From positions 62,001 to 126,000 of the forward strand of contig NZ_BOMN01000087.1 of the NCBI RefSeq assembly GCF_016862215.1: a DNA stretch of 64,000 nucleotides, in the 5' to 3' direction. Shown here piece after piece: positions 16,909 through 24,911 of the stretch. This DNA is from Winogradskya humida (lineage in GTDB: Bacteria > Actinomycetota > Actinomycetes > Mycobacteriales > Micromonosporaceae). The translations under genes were made by a program, and so were the position numbers. The number at the start of each line of letters is the position of its first letter. Position 1 is the first letter of the stretch. The notes under the pieces are model-generated. The model searched no databases and was not told the origin of the DNA. It saw only the letters and a list, made by a program, of their open reading frames with translations.

Positions 16909-16931
16909 GAGACGACCGTAGGGCGCAGATT

Positions 16932-16949
16932 GGATCCTTGCTAAGGTCC
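16932..16949. promoter_or_regulatory. Imperfect dyad in the divergent MocR gap
   Basis: GGATCCTT and AAGGTCC face each other around GC-T, one base short of a perfect inverted repeat. It lies in the 47-bp gap between the AhpD-like gene and the MocR-type gene, just before the latter's GTG. Autoregulation and control of the divergent operon by the MocR protein are plausible. Confidence 0.3.
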
Positions 16950-16955
16950 ACTCTC

Positions 16956-18359
16956 GTGTCAGATTCTTGGGCCAATTTGGGTGTCGATCTCCACCTCGAC
17001 CTCGGCGCCGGCGGGAACCGGCGTTCCCGGGTGGAGCAGGCACTGCGCGACGCCATCCGGTCCGGGCGGCTCGCTCCGGGAGCGCGGCTGCCGTCGACCC
17101 GGGCGCTGGCCGCCGAGCTGAGCCTCGCCCGCAACACCGTCGCCGCTGCCTACGAGCAGTTGATCGCGGAGGGCTACCTTGCCGCGCGTCCGGGTTCGGG
17201 CACCACCGTCGCCGCGCAGGCCGCCCCGCCCGTCCCGGTTGCCCGGCCCGCAGCGCTGCCCGCGCCCCGCTTGGACCTGCGGCCCGGCAGCCCCGACGTG
17301 ACGACGTTCCCGGTCGAGGCGTGGATCCGTGCCACCCGGCGGGCGCTCTCCCGGGCGCCGGCCTCGGTCTACGACTACGGCGACCCGCAGGGCCGCCCCG
17401 AGCTGCGCACCGCCCTGGCGACGTACCTCGGGCGCACCCGCGGCGTGCTCGCCGATCCGGACCACATCGTCATCTGCTCCGGCTATGTCCAGGCACTCTC
17501 GCTGCTGTCCGGTGTCATCGGCGGCGCGATCGCGATGGAGGATCCCTGCCTGCCGTTCCACCGCGAGATCGTCCGGCATGCCGGCGCCGACGTCGTCGCT
17601 CTTCCGGTGGACAGCGACGGCGCCCGCACCGACCTGCTCACCGGCGCCGTCCGGGCCGCGGTCCTGACCCCGGCACACCAGTACCCGATCGGCGTGACAC
17701 TGCAGCCGGCCCGTCGCCACGCCGCCGTCGCCTGGGCCCGGGACCACGGCGGACTGCTGATCGAGGACGACTACGACGGTGAGTTCCGCTACGACCGGCA
17801 GCCGGTCGGCACCCTGCAGGGCATGGCGCCCGGGCAGGTCGCCTACATCGGCACGGCCGCCAAGAGCCTCGGCCCGGGTCTGCGGCTCGCCTGGATGGTG
17901 CTGCCCGGCCCTCTCGTCGAACCGGTCAGCCACGCCAAACGGCTCAGCGACCTGCACACCGAGAGCATCGGGCAACTCGCCCTCGCGGACCTGATCACCA
18001 CCCACACGTACGACCGCCACATCCGCACCCGCCGGCTGGCCTACCGCCGCCGCCGCGACCTGCTCGCCGACCGGATCGGCAGCCGTCACCACCTGCTCGG
18101 CATCGCCGCCGGCCTGCACGCCCTGCTCCAACTCCCCGGCGACGGGCCCGGCGAGGACGAGATCGCCACCCGCGCCGCCGCCGACGGGCTCGCCCTCACC
18201 ACCCTCGGCCCTCATCGGCACACCCCGGCCACCACGGGCATGCAAGGTCTCGTTCTGGGGTACGCCACCCCGCGCCAGGCCGGCTACCTCGCTGCCCTCG
18301 ACGTGCTGGCCAGGACGCTCGTGGTGGGGGGTGCGGCTCCGGCCGTTCCGCCGATGTGA
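16956..18359 (+). CDS. MocR/PdxR-type regulator (GntR winged helix fused to class I aminotransferase)
   Basis: In this 467-residue protein, residues 20-90 are a GntR winged helix (ALRDAIRSGRLAPGARLPSTRALAAEL, YEQLIAEGYL). The rest is an aspartate-aminotransferase fold: YDYGDPQGRPELRTAL, IEDDYDGEFRYDR (cofactor-binding Asp) and YIGTAAKSLGPGLRLAW, with the PLP-binding Lys. MocR proteins bind PLP and an amino effector. The GTG at 16956 has AAGG nine bases upstream; a TTG at 16938 is also in frame. The divergent AhpD-ICL-GNAT operon is the obvious target. Confidence 0.9.
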   Translation: MSDSWANLGVDLHLDLGAGGNRRSRVEQALRDAIRSGRLAPGARLPSTRALAAELSLARNTVAAAYEQLIAEGYLAARPGSGTTVAAQAAPPVPVARPAALPAPRLDLRPGSPDVTTFPVEAWIRATRRALSRAPASVYDYGDPQGRPELRTALATYLGRTRGVLADPDHIVICSGYVQALSLLSGVIGGAIAMEDPCLPFHREIVRHAGADVVALPVDSDGARTDLLTGAVRAAVLTPAHQYPIGVTLQPARRHAAVAWARDHGGLLIEDDYDGEFRYDRQPVGTLQGMAPGQVAYIGTAAKSLGPGLRLAWMVLPGPLVEPVSHAKRLSDLHTESIGQLALADLITTHTYDRHIRTRRLAYRRRRDLLADRIGSRHHLLGIAAGLHALLQLPGDGPGEDEIATRAAADGLALTTLGPHRHTPATTGMQGLVLGYATPRQAGYLAALDVLARTLVVGGAAPAVPPM

Positions 18360-18389
18360 CGGATCTTCGTCCACAGTAGATTTTCCCTG

Positions 18390-18737
18390 GTGGACGCGGT
18401 CTACTTCAAGACCCTGACCACCAAGCCGGACGGTACGCCCCGCACGGAGGCCGCCGCCGGGCCGCTGGTCTACCGGGTCACCAACGTGTCCACCGGCGAG
18501 GCGACCAGGGCCGACGCGAGCTCGAGCGGGCTGATCACGCACCACGACGACGGTTCACAGACCTGGCTGCTGAGCGGCCCGCTGCTGGTCCGGTTCCGGG
18601 AGGGCAACGGTAACCTGCCCCGCGGGCTCTACGACCTCACCGGCGTCGCCTGGCGGATCGACATCAGCGCCGACGGGCATCTCACCGTCTCCGGCGGCTA
18701 CCGCATCGCCAAGGACGTCTGCGCCACGTTGAGCTGA
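18390..18737 (+). CDS. Hypothetical protein (115 aa)
   Basis: A GTG-initiated 115-residue protein, mostly beta by pattern (YRVTNVSTGEATRADAS, HHDDGSQTWLLSGPLLVRF, AWRIDISADGHLTVSGGYRI). It ends in a Cys-containing tail. I recognise no family. There is no strong ribosome binding site before the GTG. Codon usage matches its neighbours. It follows the MocR gene by about 30 bases and may be co-transcribed with it. Confidence 0.5.
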   Translation: MDAVYFKTLTTKPDGTPRTEAAAGPLVYRVTNVSTGEATRADASSSGLITHHDDGSQTWLLSGPLLVRFREGNGNLPRGLYDLTGVAWRIDISADGHLTVSGGYRIAKDVCATLS

Positions 18738-18847
18738 GCCCCGTCGGCGCGCCCACGTCCAGGTCGGCGGGGTGGGCGCGCACAATCCGTTGAGCAGGGG
18801 TGACTCGTTCCGAGAAGGGGAGCGGACCTGTGGCGGGGGAGTCGGTC

Positions 18848-19309
18848 ATGTCGTATGTCGTGGATTTTGTCACCGTGTCGACCGTGGGGCTGGAGTCGTC
18901 GCCGGTGGCGGACGCGCTCGCCGGGCTGCGGGCGAACGAGGCTCGTTACTTCAAGAACAAGTACGGCCACGTGTTCACGGTCGAACCGGCCGAGGACGCC
19001 GTGCCGACCGTCGAGTGGGTGACTTCCATCCTCGAGCAGGAGCGCGACATCGAGATCTCGTCGCGGCCGCTGGAGGCGACCGGGTTCGAGGTCGAGAATA
19101 TCCGGATGGCGTACGTCTTCTACGAGAGCGGCCTGTCGATCAACGTGATGTACGGCCTCGGCGAAGCCGGGAAGCGTGCGGTCGGGTTCAAGCTGTCCGA
19201 CGGGATGGACGTGCCGTCGGAGCTCGCTTCGTTCAAGTTCGCCCGGCAGAAGTCGAAACTGGCCGGGACCATCCGTGGTTCCTACTTCGTCATCAAGAAC
19301 GAGCACTGA
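18848..19309 (+). CDS. Hypothetical protein (153 aa)
   Basis: A soluble 153-residue protein (MSYVVDFVTVSTVGLES...) with a mixed alpha/beta pattern and a basic C-terminal end (FARQKSKLAGTIRGSYFVIKNEH). The ATG at 18848 has GGGGGAG at good spacing; an upstream in-frame GTG at 18800 is less well placed. I do not recognise a family. Its 3' end overlaps the convergent RsbW-like gene by 17 bases. Confidence 0.6.
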   Translation: MSYVVDFVTVSTVGLESSPVADALAGLRANEARYFKNKYGHVFTVEPAEDAVPTVEWVTSILEQERDIEISSRPLEATGFEVENIRMAYVFYESGLSINVMYGLGEAGKRAVGFKLSDGMDVPSELASFKFARQKSKLAGTIRGSYFVIKNEH

Positions 19310-19712
19310 CAGGTAGTCGCGCCCAGACGACTTTGCCCTCCGGGCAGGTGCGGACACCCCACTGCTGAGAGATCGCGTCGATCAGCCGCAGTCCTCGGCC
19401 GCCGGCCCGGAGCGGGCCGGGGTGTGGGGTGAGCGGGACGGTGGTACTGCTGTCGCCCACCTCGACCAGGACGGTTCCGGGCTGGATGCTGACGATGAGC
19501 TCGCCGTGGCTGTGAGTGTGCTGACTGACGTTCTGGACCAGCTCGCTGATGACGATCATGACGTCGTCGATCCACTCCGCGTCGGGTTCCTGCCCTGCGG
19601 CGGGCCGCAGAGCACTCCGGGCACTGTGCCTCAACGGCAGCGCGGGCGCGCCGTGACGGAACTGATGCCGGAGAAGTTCCACCGTGCCGTTGCCCTCCCG
19701 CATGGCGTTCAC
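19293..19712 (-). CDS. RsbW-like anti-sigma-type ATP-binding protein
   Basis: This 139-residue single HATPase domain of the serine-kinase/anti-sigma type has VISELVQNVSQHTHSHGELIVSI as the N-box, VEVGDSS as the G1 box and GGRGLRLIDAISQQWGV as the G2 region. Actinomycetes carry many such orphan copies that bind anti-sigma antagonists or sigma factors. No STAS or sigma gene is adjacent. It overlaps the convergent gene 18848-19309 at the 3' ends. Confidence 0.82.
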   Translation of the reverse strand: MNAMREGNGTVELLRHQFRHGAPALPLRHSARSALRPAAGQEPDAEWIDDVMIVISELVQNVSQHTHSHGELIVSIQPGTVLVEVGDSSTTVPLTPHPGPLRAGGRGLRLIDAISQQWGVRTCPEGKVVWARLPVSARS

Positions 19713-19792
19713 CTGCCCGCGATCGGGGGCAGATAAACGGACGGGGCCGTTTCTGATCGGCGGCGGGCCAGCTCATCGATTAGCCTGGATGC

Positions 19793-20365
19793 GTGGATGC
19801 CAAGACGGTGATCACCGTCGTCACCATCGCCATCTCTCTCGTCTCGCTGACCGTTTCCGGTCTCATGGCTTTCCGGCAGATAAGAACAGCAGTCGACGGG
19901 TACGCCCTCCCGGTGGTCCTCGGCGTCTTCAGCCAATTCCGGACGCAGAAATTCTTCGACGCCCAGCAGTTCCTGTTCGATGACCTGAACCGGGACTTCG
20001 ACCCGGACACGCCGTACACCGATCTCCCGCTGGCGGCGCGGTCGCACATCCGGATGGTGGCCGGCCTCTACGACGACCTGGGCAAACTGGTCGCTCACGG
20101 GATCGTCCGGGAGGAGCTGGTCATCGGCTCCAACGGCATCCAGGCCCGGCGGATCTGGGAGGCGGTCGAACCGTTCGTGCTGGCCGAGCGTCGCAAACGC
20201 AGCGGCAACCTGTGGATCTACCTCGAGGATCTGGCCTTCCGCGCCACCCGCACACCGCCCCAGGTCATCCACGCGAAGCTGGGCCTGCACCGCTACACCA
20301 TCTCGACCGGCCGAGTCCTCCCCCGGCCGCGACGCAAGCCCCCTGCACCCTCCGACGGTGGATGA
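19793..20365 (+). CDS. Membrane-anchored hypothetical protein (DUF4760-like)
   Basis: This 190-residue protein starts at a GTG with one N-terminal transmembrane helix (VITVVTIAISLVSLTVSGLMAF) and a cytoplasmic helical domain (FFDAQQFLFDDLNRDF, ARSHIRMVAGLYDDLGKLV, GIQARRIWEAVEPFVLAERRKR). This single-helix plus helical-domain arrangement resembles DUF4760 proteins, whose function is unknown. A small ORF overlaps its end. Confidence 0.6.
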   Translation: MDAKTVITVVTIAISLVSLTVSGLMAFRQIRTAVDGYALPVVLGVFSQFRTQKFFDAQQFLFDDLNRDFDPDTPYTDLPLAARSHIRMVAGLYDDLGKLVAHGIVREELVIGSNGIQARRIWEAVEPFVLAERRKRSGNLWIYLEDLAFRATRTPPQVIHAKLGLHRYTISTGRVLPRPRRKPPAPSDGG

Positions 20366-20471
20366 CCCCGACGCCACGGACCGGCAAGCCCGGACGGTGG
20401 TCCGCGCCGAGAAACTCGGCAAGGTCGCCGCCGAATCCCGCCCCCACATCATCGTGGCGATCGAAGGATGA
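20358..20471 (+). CDS. Possible small 37-residue ORF overlapping the preceding gene
   Basis: A GTG at 20358 starts eight bases before the preceding stop and gives VDDPDATDRQARTVVRAEKL followed by a short strand ending IIVAIEG. Third-codon positions are strongly G/C. It may be a coupled microprotein or the tail of a lost gene. The evidence is codon bias and overlap only. Confidence 0.25.
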   Translation: MDDPDATDRQARTVVRAEKLGKVAAESRPHIIVAIEG

Positions 20472-20488
20472 CCCGTGGTGCCGCGCGG

Positions 20489-21118
20489 TCAGGCGGGCCG
20501 GTGTTCCAGGTTGGCCAGACTCACGATCAGAAGCGGTATGGGCACTGCGGCAGTCCACCAGGAGTCGATCGCCGCCGGCCCGGCTGCCCCTGGTAGAAGC
20601 CAGGGCGAGTGGTCTCCGGACAGGAACAGCGATGCCGCGATGAGGGCGCCCTGTGCTGCGGGGCCGACCAGGGCGCCGGTCAGCGAATGCGCTCTTCGCG
20701 CTGCCACGGCGGCGCCGGCCACACCGGTCAGCCCGCACACGGAAGCCTCGGCTGCCAGATCTGCGAACGGCAGGCCGCCCGCGGGGAGGCTGCAGGCGGC
20801 CAGCGAGAACAACGCCAGCCATACCGCGATCACTGGTGTGAGGGCGACGACGGTTCTCAGCCACTGCCGCAGCCAGCGAGGTGTCGGTGTCGCCGCCACC
20901 GGGACGAACGGCTCGATCAACGCGAAGCACGCGCCCGCACCGAGGAGGAACCCGGCGATGCGCAGCGCCCATACCTGGCTTGCCGGCGCTGCCGCTCCGA
21001 CGACGGCGGGAAGGCAGGCCAGCAGTGACAGCGTGACGGCGGTCGCTGTGGGAGCCCAGGGGACCGTCCGCGTCACCGGAACGGTGAGCAGCGCGACCTG
21101 GCGGATTCGCAGATACAT
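20489..21118 (-). CDS. ABC transporter-associated membrane protein (second permease)
   Basis: This 209-residue protein has about six hydrophobic helices (for example ATAVTLSLLACLPAVVG and VVALTPVIAVWLALFSLAAC) and no soluble domain. It follows the other permease by seven bases and ends the sigma/anti-sigma/ABC operon. It is presumably the second membrane subunit of the transporter encoded upstream. Sequence alone does not define the substrate. Confidence 0.65.
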   Translation of the reverse strand: MYLRIRQVALLTVPVTRTVPWAPTATAVTLSLLACLPAVVGAAAPASQVWALRIAGFLLGAGACFALIEPFVPVAATPTPRWLRQWLRTVVALTPVIAVWLALFSLAACSLPAGGLPFADLAAEASVCGLTGVAGAAVAARRAHSLTGALVGPAAQGALIAASLFLSGDHSPWLLPGAAGPAAIDSWWTAAVPIPLLIVSLANLEHRPA

Positions 21119-21124
21119 GGCGGG

Positions 21125-21937
21125 TCAGCCCAGGTGTGACATGGCAGCGGCCCTGTCGGCGGCGGGTTGCGCCATCTGCTGGCGTCGTACTGCGACCACC
21201 GCAACAGTGAGGGCAATTGTCACGACAATGGTCGCCCACAGGCGCCAGTGCCGGGCAAGTGCTGCGCCGATGACAACGGTCAGCAAAGCGACCAGGTAGA
21301 GCACGTGCCAGCCGGTAGCGTCCGGGGCCGCCGACCGGTCCAGGACGATCGGGAAGAGCAGCCACGGCAGGTCTCCCGGGCCCGATCCGAGGATCGGCAG
21401 CGTTGCGAGCACGGCCGCCGCGGCGAAAAGGGTCAGGGGACCAGCCGGGGCGGAGGGCCGCCAGAGTCCCGCTGCGATACCCAGGGCGGCACCGGCCATG
21501 GGTGCCACCACCGGCTCGGCGACGAGCCAGGGGTCGAAGCTGCCGGACAGCCGGGACGGGACCAGGATCAGAAGCTCGACACCCTCCGCCAGCAAGCCCG
21601 CCGCGGCGGCGACGGGGAGGAATGCGAACAGGGCGATCGCCCTGCGCCGGGGCGATGCGGGAAGAGTGCCGGTGAACTCGGCGGCGCCGTGCCGGTGGTC
21701 GCGGGATGTCGCGAGATGTCCGATGAGAAGGAGAAAGGCGGCCAGGACCAGGGACGCCCTGCCTGAGTTGGCGGCAAAGGCCTCCCACGTGGGGTTCGCA
21801 CCACCGTTCCAGACAGCGCAGAGTGCCACAGCCAGGACGAACCCCGCCCATAGTGCCGCCCTGTGCGCCAGCAGCCGGGCTTCCGTCGACGCGAGCAGCC
21901 GTGTCGCCACCCGGGGCGACACGGGAGCGGCAGTCAT
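21125..21937 (-). CDS. ABC transporter permease
   Basis: This 270-residue membrane protein has about six helices, including ALWAGFVLAVALCAVW, ASLVLAAFLLLIGHLA and LYLVALLTVVIGAAL. Its ATG overlaps the stop of the ATPase gene (ATGA, 21934-21937), so subunit stoichiometry is probably maintained by coupled translation. The family resembles permeases of small ABC-2-type exporters. Substrate unknown. Confidence 0.78.
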   Translation of the reverse strand: MTAAPVSPRVATRLLASTEARLLAHRAALWAGFVLAVALCAVWNGGANPTWEAFAANSGRASLVLAAFLLLIGHLATSRDHRHGAAEFTGTLPASPRRRAIALFAFLPVAAAAGLLAEGVELLILVPSRLSGSFDPWLVAEPVVAPMAGAALGIAAGLWRPSAPAGPLTLFAAAAVLATLPILGSGPGDLPWLLFPIVLDRSAAPDATGWHVLYLVALLTVVIGAALARHWRLWATIVVTIALTVAVVAVRRQQMAQPAADRAAAMSHLG

Positions 21938-22794
21938 CGGATCGTCCCTGCCGCCGGCGCCGGCCCGAGCAGCTTGAGGTAGCCGTCCTCGATGGAGGGC
22001 GGTACCGCGACACCGTCCGGCGGCTGCGGGCCGAGAGTCCGGTAGTCGCCTTCCGCCGTGCGCCAATACATCGTCCTGCCCTCCGGCGGCCCGGCCGACC
22101 TCCACACCTGGCCCTCGGCGAGCTGCGCCAGCGCTCGTGGCGCACCGTCGAAGACAGCGCGACCTTCCCGCAGGACCACCACTCGTTCACAGAGGGCTCC
22201 GGCATCCTCGGTCTGGTGGGTCGAGAGCAGGACCGTGCGGGTCTCACCCAGCCGCGAGATCAACGTACGGAAGAACATGCGCTGTTCAGGGTCGAGCCCG
22301 ACCGTCGGCTCGTCCAGGATGATCAGATCGGGGTGCCCGAGCAACGCCTGTGCCACGCCGAGGCGCTGCCGCATACCGCCGGAGAGCTTGCGAACCTTGA
22401 CATTCGCGCGATCGGACAGGCCGACCTCCTCCAGTGCCCGGTGGACCTCGGCACGGCGCATTCGCGGATCGACGATCTCCTTGAGCACAGCGACGTAGCC
22501 GAGCAGTGCTGCCGCGGAGAAGTTCGGATACAGCCCCGGGCTCTGCGGCAGATAGCCGAGCCGGCGGCGCAACGCGGTTCGCTGGCGCGAGTCGGCGGGG
22601 TCGAGCCCGTACGCCTCGATCCGGCCGTGGTCGGGTGCCAGCGCCGTCGCCAGGCACCGCAGCAGGGTCGTCTTACCGGCGCCGTTGGGACCGAGCAGGC
22701 CGGTGACTCCCACACCGATCTCCAGGTCGAGGCCGTCGAGCGCGACGGTGGCGCCGAAGCGCTTGTGTAGCTCGCCCACGCGTACGGTAGTCAT
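21934..22794 (-). CDS. ABC transporter ATP-binding protein
   Basis: This 286-residue ABC ATPase has GLLGPNGAGKTTLLR as Walker A, KLSGGMRQRLGVAQALLG as the signature, LIILDEPTVGLDPEQ as Walker B and LLSTHQTED as the switch His. A C-terminal extension of about 80 residues (YLKLLGPAPAAG) is typical of DrrA/NatA-type exporters. The ATG overlaps the stop of the anti-sigma gene. It probably drives the two permeases downstream. Confidence 0.92.
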   Translation of the reverse strand: MTTVRVGELHKRFGATVALDGLDLEIGVGVTGLLGPNGAGKTTLLRCLATALAPDHGRIEAYGLDPADSRQRTALRRRLGYLPQSPGLYPNFSAAALLGYVAVLKEIVDPRMRRAEVHRALEEVGLSDRANVKVRKLSGGMRQRLGVAQALLGHPDLIILDEPTVGLDPEQRMFFRTLISRLGETRTVLLSTHQTEDAGALCERVVVLREGRAVFDGAPRALAQLAEGQVWRSAGPPEGRTMYWRTAEGDYRTLGPQPPDGVAVPPSIEDGYLKLLGPAPAAGTIR

Positions 22795-23615
22795 CGGTTC
22801 TCTCCCGGATTGAGATGGCGACGCCGTAGCGTCAGGACAACGATGGCCGCGATCACAGCCACCAGGTAACCGGCCTGAGCGGCCGGGCCGAAGAGGACAC
22901 CCTGAACCAGCGGCGCGGAAGAACCTGCGGCGAGCGCGACGAGCAACCATGTGCCGCCGAGCAGGCCGGCCGCCCTGGCCAGCGGCAGCACGGTCGCCAG
23001 GGCCAGCGTGCCGACGCAGAGCAGGAACGCCGGCAGGAGCCAGGCGACCGCCCACCAGCCCGGCCCGGGCGACGCCACCGCGGCGATCATCTCCATTCCC
23101 ATGGCCGGGCCGACGACGGCCGTGGCTCGCCACAGGACCAGCGAGGGACCAGCCATCGGCGTGGCCGACGTGATCTCGTGCATCGAATCGGCGGGCGGGC
23201 CGTACGCGGTGGCGACCGCGAGCACGGGCAGCACCGGCGCGAAGACGAGGAACAGCACCAGAGTGGTACGCGCGGCGCTCTGACCGGTGTACGCGGCGGC
23301 CACCGCGAGAGCCAGCACCGCCGCCGTCGCCGCGAGGTAGGACCAGCGCAGAGCCGGTGTCGCCGCGAGTAACCGGACACGGTGCTCAGGCAGGCCCGCC
23401 CGGCGCAGAAGCCACTCCGCACGCCCCGGCCGGCCGGTGACGATCGTGTCGGCGACCGCCAGCCAGGTGCGGTCGAGCCGGGCGGTGTCCGCGGGAACGG
23501 CCGCCCGGCAGGCAGCACATGCCTGTACGTGCGCGTCGACCGCCATCACCCGGCTCGGGGTGAGCGATCCGCGCTCGTACTCCTGCAGCAACTCGGCGTC
23601 AACGTGCCAGGTCAT
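22791..23615 (-). CDS. Zinc-finger anti-sigma factor with polytopic membrane domain
   Basis: In this 274-residue protein the N-terminal 60 residues contain the zinc-binding anti-sigma signature H-x3-C-x2-C (DAHVQACAACRAAV), preceded by a conserved helix. After it come about six transmembrane helices. It lies directly downstream of an ECF sigma gene and upstream of the ABC genes with ATGA overlap, so it probably senses envelope stress and holds the sigma factor. A multi-helix membrane part is larger than the usual single-helix anti-sigma. Confidence 0.82.
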   Translation of the reverse strand: MTWHVDAELLQEYERGSLTPSRVMAVDAHVQACAACRAAVPADTARLDRTWLAVADTIVTGRPGRAEWLLRRAGLPEHRVRLLAATPALRWSYLAATAAVLALAVAAAYTGQSAARTTLVLFLVFAPVLPVLAVATAYGPPADSMHEITSATPMAGPSLVLWRATAVVGPAMGMEMIAAVASPGPGWWAVAWLLPAFLLCVGTLALATVLPLARAAGLLGGTWLLVALAAGSSAPLVQGVLFGPAAQAGYLVAVIAAIVVLTLRRRHLNPGENR

Positions 23616-23632
23616 GCTCTCTCCTCGCGAAG

Positions 23633-24202
23633 TCAAGCCAGCAGCTCCCGCAGCCGGGCCCGCGCTCTCATCAACCGGGTCTTCGCCGTGCCCTCGGCGA
23701 CGCCCAGGAGCAACGCGGCCTCCCGCACCGTCAGGCCGTCCAGCGCCGTGGCCTGGATGATCGCCCGCAGCTCCGGGGACAAGCGGTCGAGGGCAGCGCC
23801 GAGATCCCCGTGTTCGATCCGCAGCAGAACGAGATCCTCGGCCGACGGCACGGTTTCGTCGTCCCCTCCGGTGGCGTCCCCGACCCAGCGTTGTCCTGGC
23901 CTGCGCAGTGTGCTGACCAGACGCCGGAAGGCGATGGTCCACAGCCAAGCTGCCGCCTCGCCGCCGCCCTCGCGATAACGGTGAGCGTCACGCCAGACGG
24001 CGACGAACGTGTCCTGCACGGCGGCGTCGACCGCGTCGGGGTCCGCGCACCGGCGCGCGAGTCGCAGCCGCATCCAGGGGGCATGGCGCAGGTACAACAG
24101 ACGCAGCGCGCCCATGTCCTCGGCCGCCACCGCGCGCAGCAGCTGAGCATCGCTGGACTGCTCGGTCACCGGAGCGGCCGGTGGCTGTCTTCTCCGCCTC
24201 AC
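23633..24202 (-). CDS. ECF RNA polymerase sigma factor
   Basis: This 189-residue sigma factor has region 2 with DMGALRLLYLRHAPWMRLRLARR and AVQDTFVAVWRDAHRY (the DtFvavWrda core) and region 4 with LDRLSPELRAIIQATALDGLTVREAALLLGVAEGTAKTRLMRAR. The GTG start at 24202 is used; an internal GTG 11 codons later is an alternative. Its own anti-sigma and an ABC exporter follow in one operon, so it likely controls an envelope or antibiotic-stress response including its own operon. Confidence 0.9.
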   Translation of the reverse strand: MRRRRQPPAAPVTEQSSDAQLLRAVAAEDMGALRLLYLRHAPWMRLRLARRCADPDAVDAAVQDTFVAVWRDAHRYREGGGEAAAWLWTIAFRRLVSTLRRPGQRWVGDATGGDDETVPSAEDLVLLRIEHGDLGAALDRLSPELRAIIQATALDGLTVREAALLLGVAEGTAKTRLMRARARLRELLA

Positions 24203-24248
24203 ACAAGGACTATCGCGGAGCGAGCCACAAATGGTTCACGGCCGGGCG

Positions 24249-24911
24249 TCAGCCGGGCGAGACCAGGCCCATCTCGTAGGCGACGATCACCAGTTGGATG
24301 CGGTCGCGGGACTCGAGTTTCGCGAGTAGCCGGGCCACGTGGGCCTTGGCGGTGGCTGGGCTGATGAAGAGGTCGGCGGCGATTTCGGCGTTGGACCGGC
24401 CGCGGCCGACCAGTGTCAGCACCTGCCGTTCCCGGTCGGTCAGGCCGGCGGAGGAGCGGTTGGCCGGGGTGGGACCGCGGCTCGAGGAGTGATCGGCGAA
24501 GTGATCGATCAGGCGCCGGGTGACGCTGGGAGCGAGCAGTGCGTCCCCGGCGGCGACCACGCGGATGGCGTTGAGGATGTCGTCCAGTGCCATGTCCTTG
24601 ACCAGGAAACCGCTGGCGCCTGCGCGGAGCGCGGCGTAGACGGATTCGTCGTCGTCGAAGGTGCTGAGGACCAGGACGCGGCTGGGCGCCGAGCCGGTGA
24701 CGACGTGACGGGTCGCTTCGATGCCGTCCATGACCGGCATGCGGATGTCCATGACGATGACGTCCGGCTGATGTTCCTGAGCGAGCCGGACAGCCTCCGC
24801 ACCGGTGCCGGCCTCGGCGACGACGCCCATGTCGGCGGCACTGTCGATGAGGACCCCCAGTCCACTGCGGATCAGCGGCTGATCGTCGGCCAGTAGCACG
24901 CGGATGGTCAT
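24249..24911 (-). CDS. NarL/LuxR-type response regulator
   Basis: This 220-residue protein has a receiver domain (VLLADDQPLIRSG, VIVMDIRMPVMDGIEA with the phospho-acceptor Asp, ASGFLVKDM with Lys) and a C-terminal LuxR-type helix-turn-helix (LTDRERQVLTLVGRGRSNAEIAADLFISPATAKAHVARLLAKL). Its ATG overlaps the stop of the histidine kinase gene upstream, so the two form a pair. The target genes are not evident from the neighbours. Confidence 0.93.
   Translation of the reverse strand: MTIRVLLADDQPLIRSGLGVLIDSAADMGVVAEAGTGAEAVRLAQEHQPDVIVMDIRMPVMDGIEATRHVVTGSAPSRVLVLSTFDDDESVYAALRAGASGFLVKDMALDDILNAIRVVAAGDALLAPSVTRRLIDHFADHSSSRGPTPANRSSAGLTDRERQVLTLVGRGRSNAEIAADLFISPATAKAHVARLLAKLESRDRIQLVIVAYEMGLVSPG

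Noticed and set aside
20265..22247. 660-codon minus-strand frame over the ABC operon
   Set aside because: It is another frame of the same strand as the permeases and ATPase; the product has no hydrophobic segments or motifs and the true genes have clear ones.
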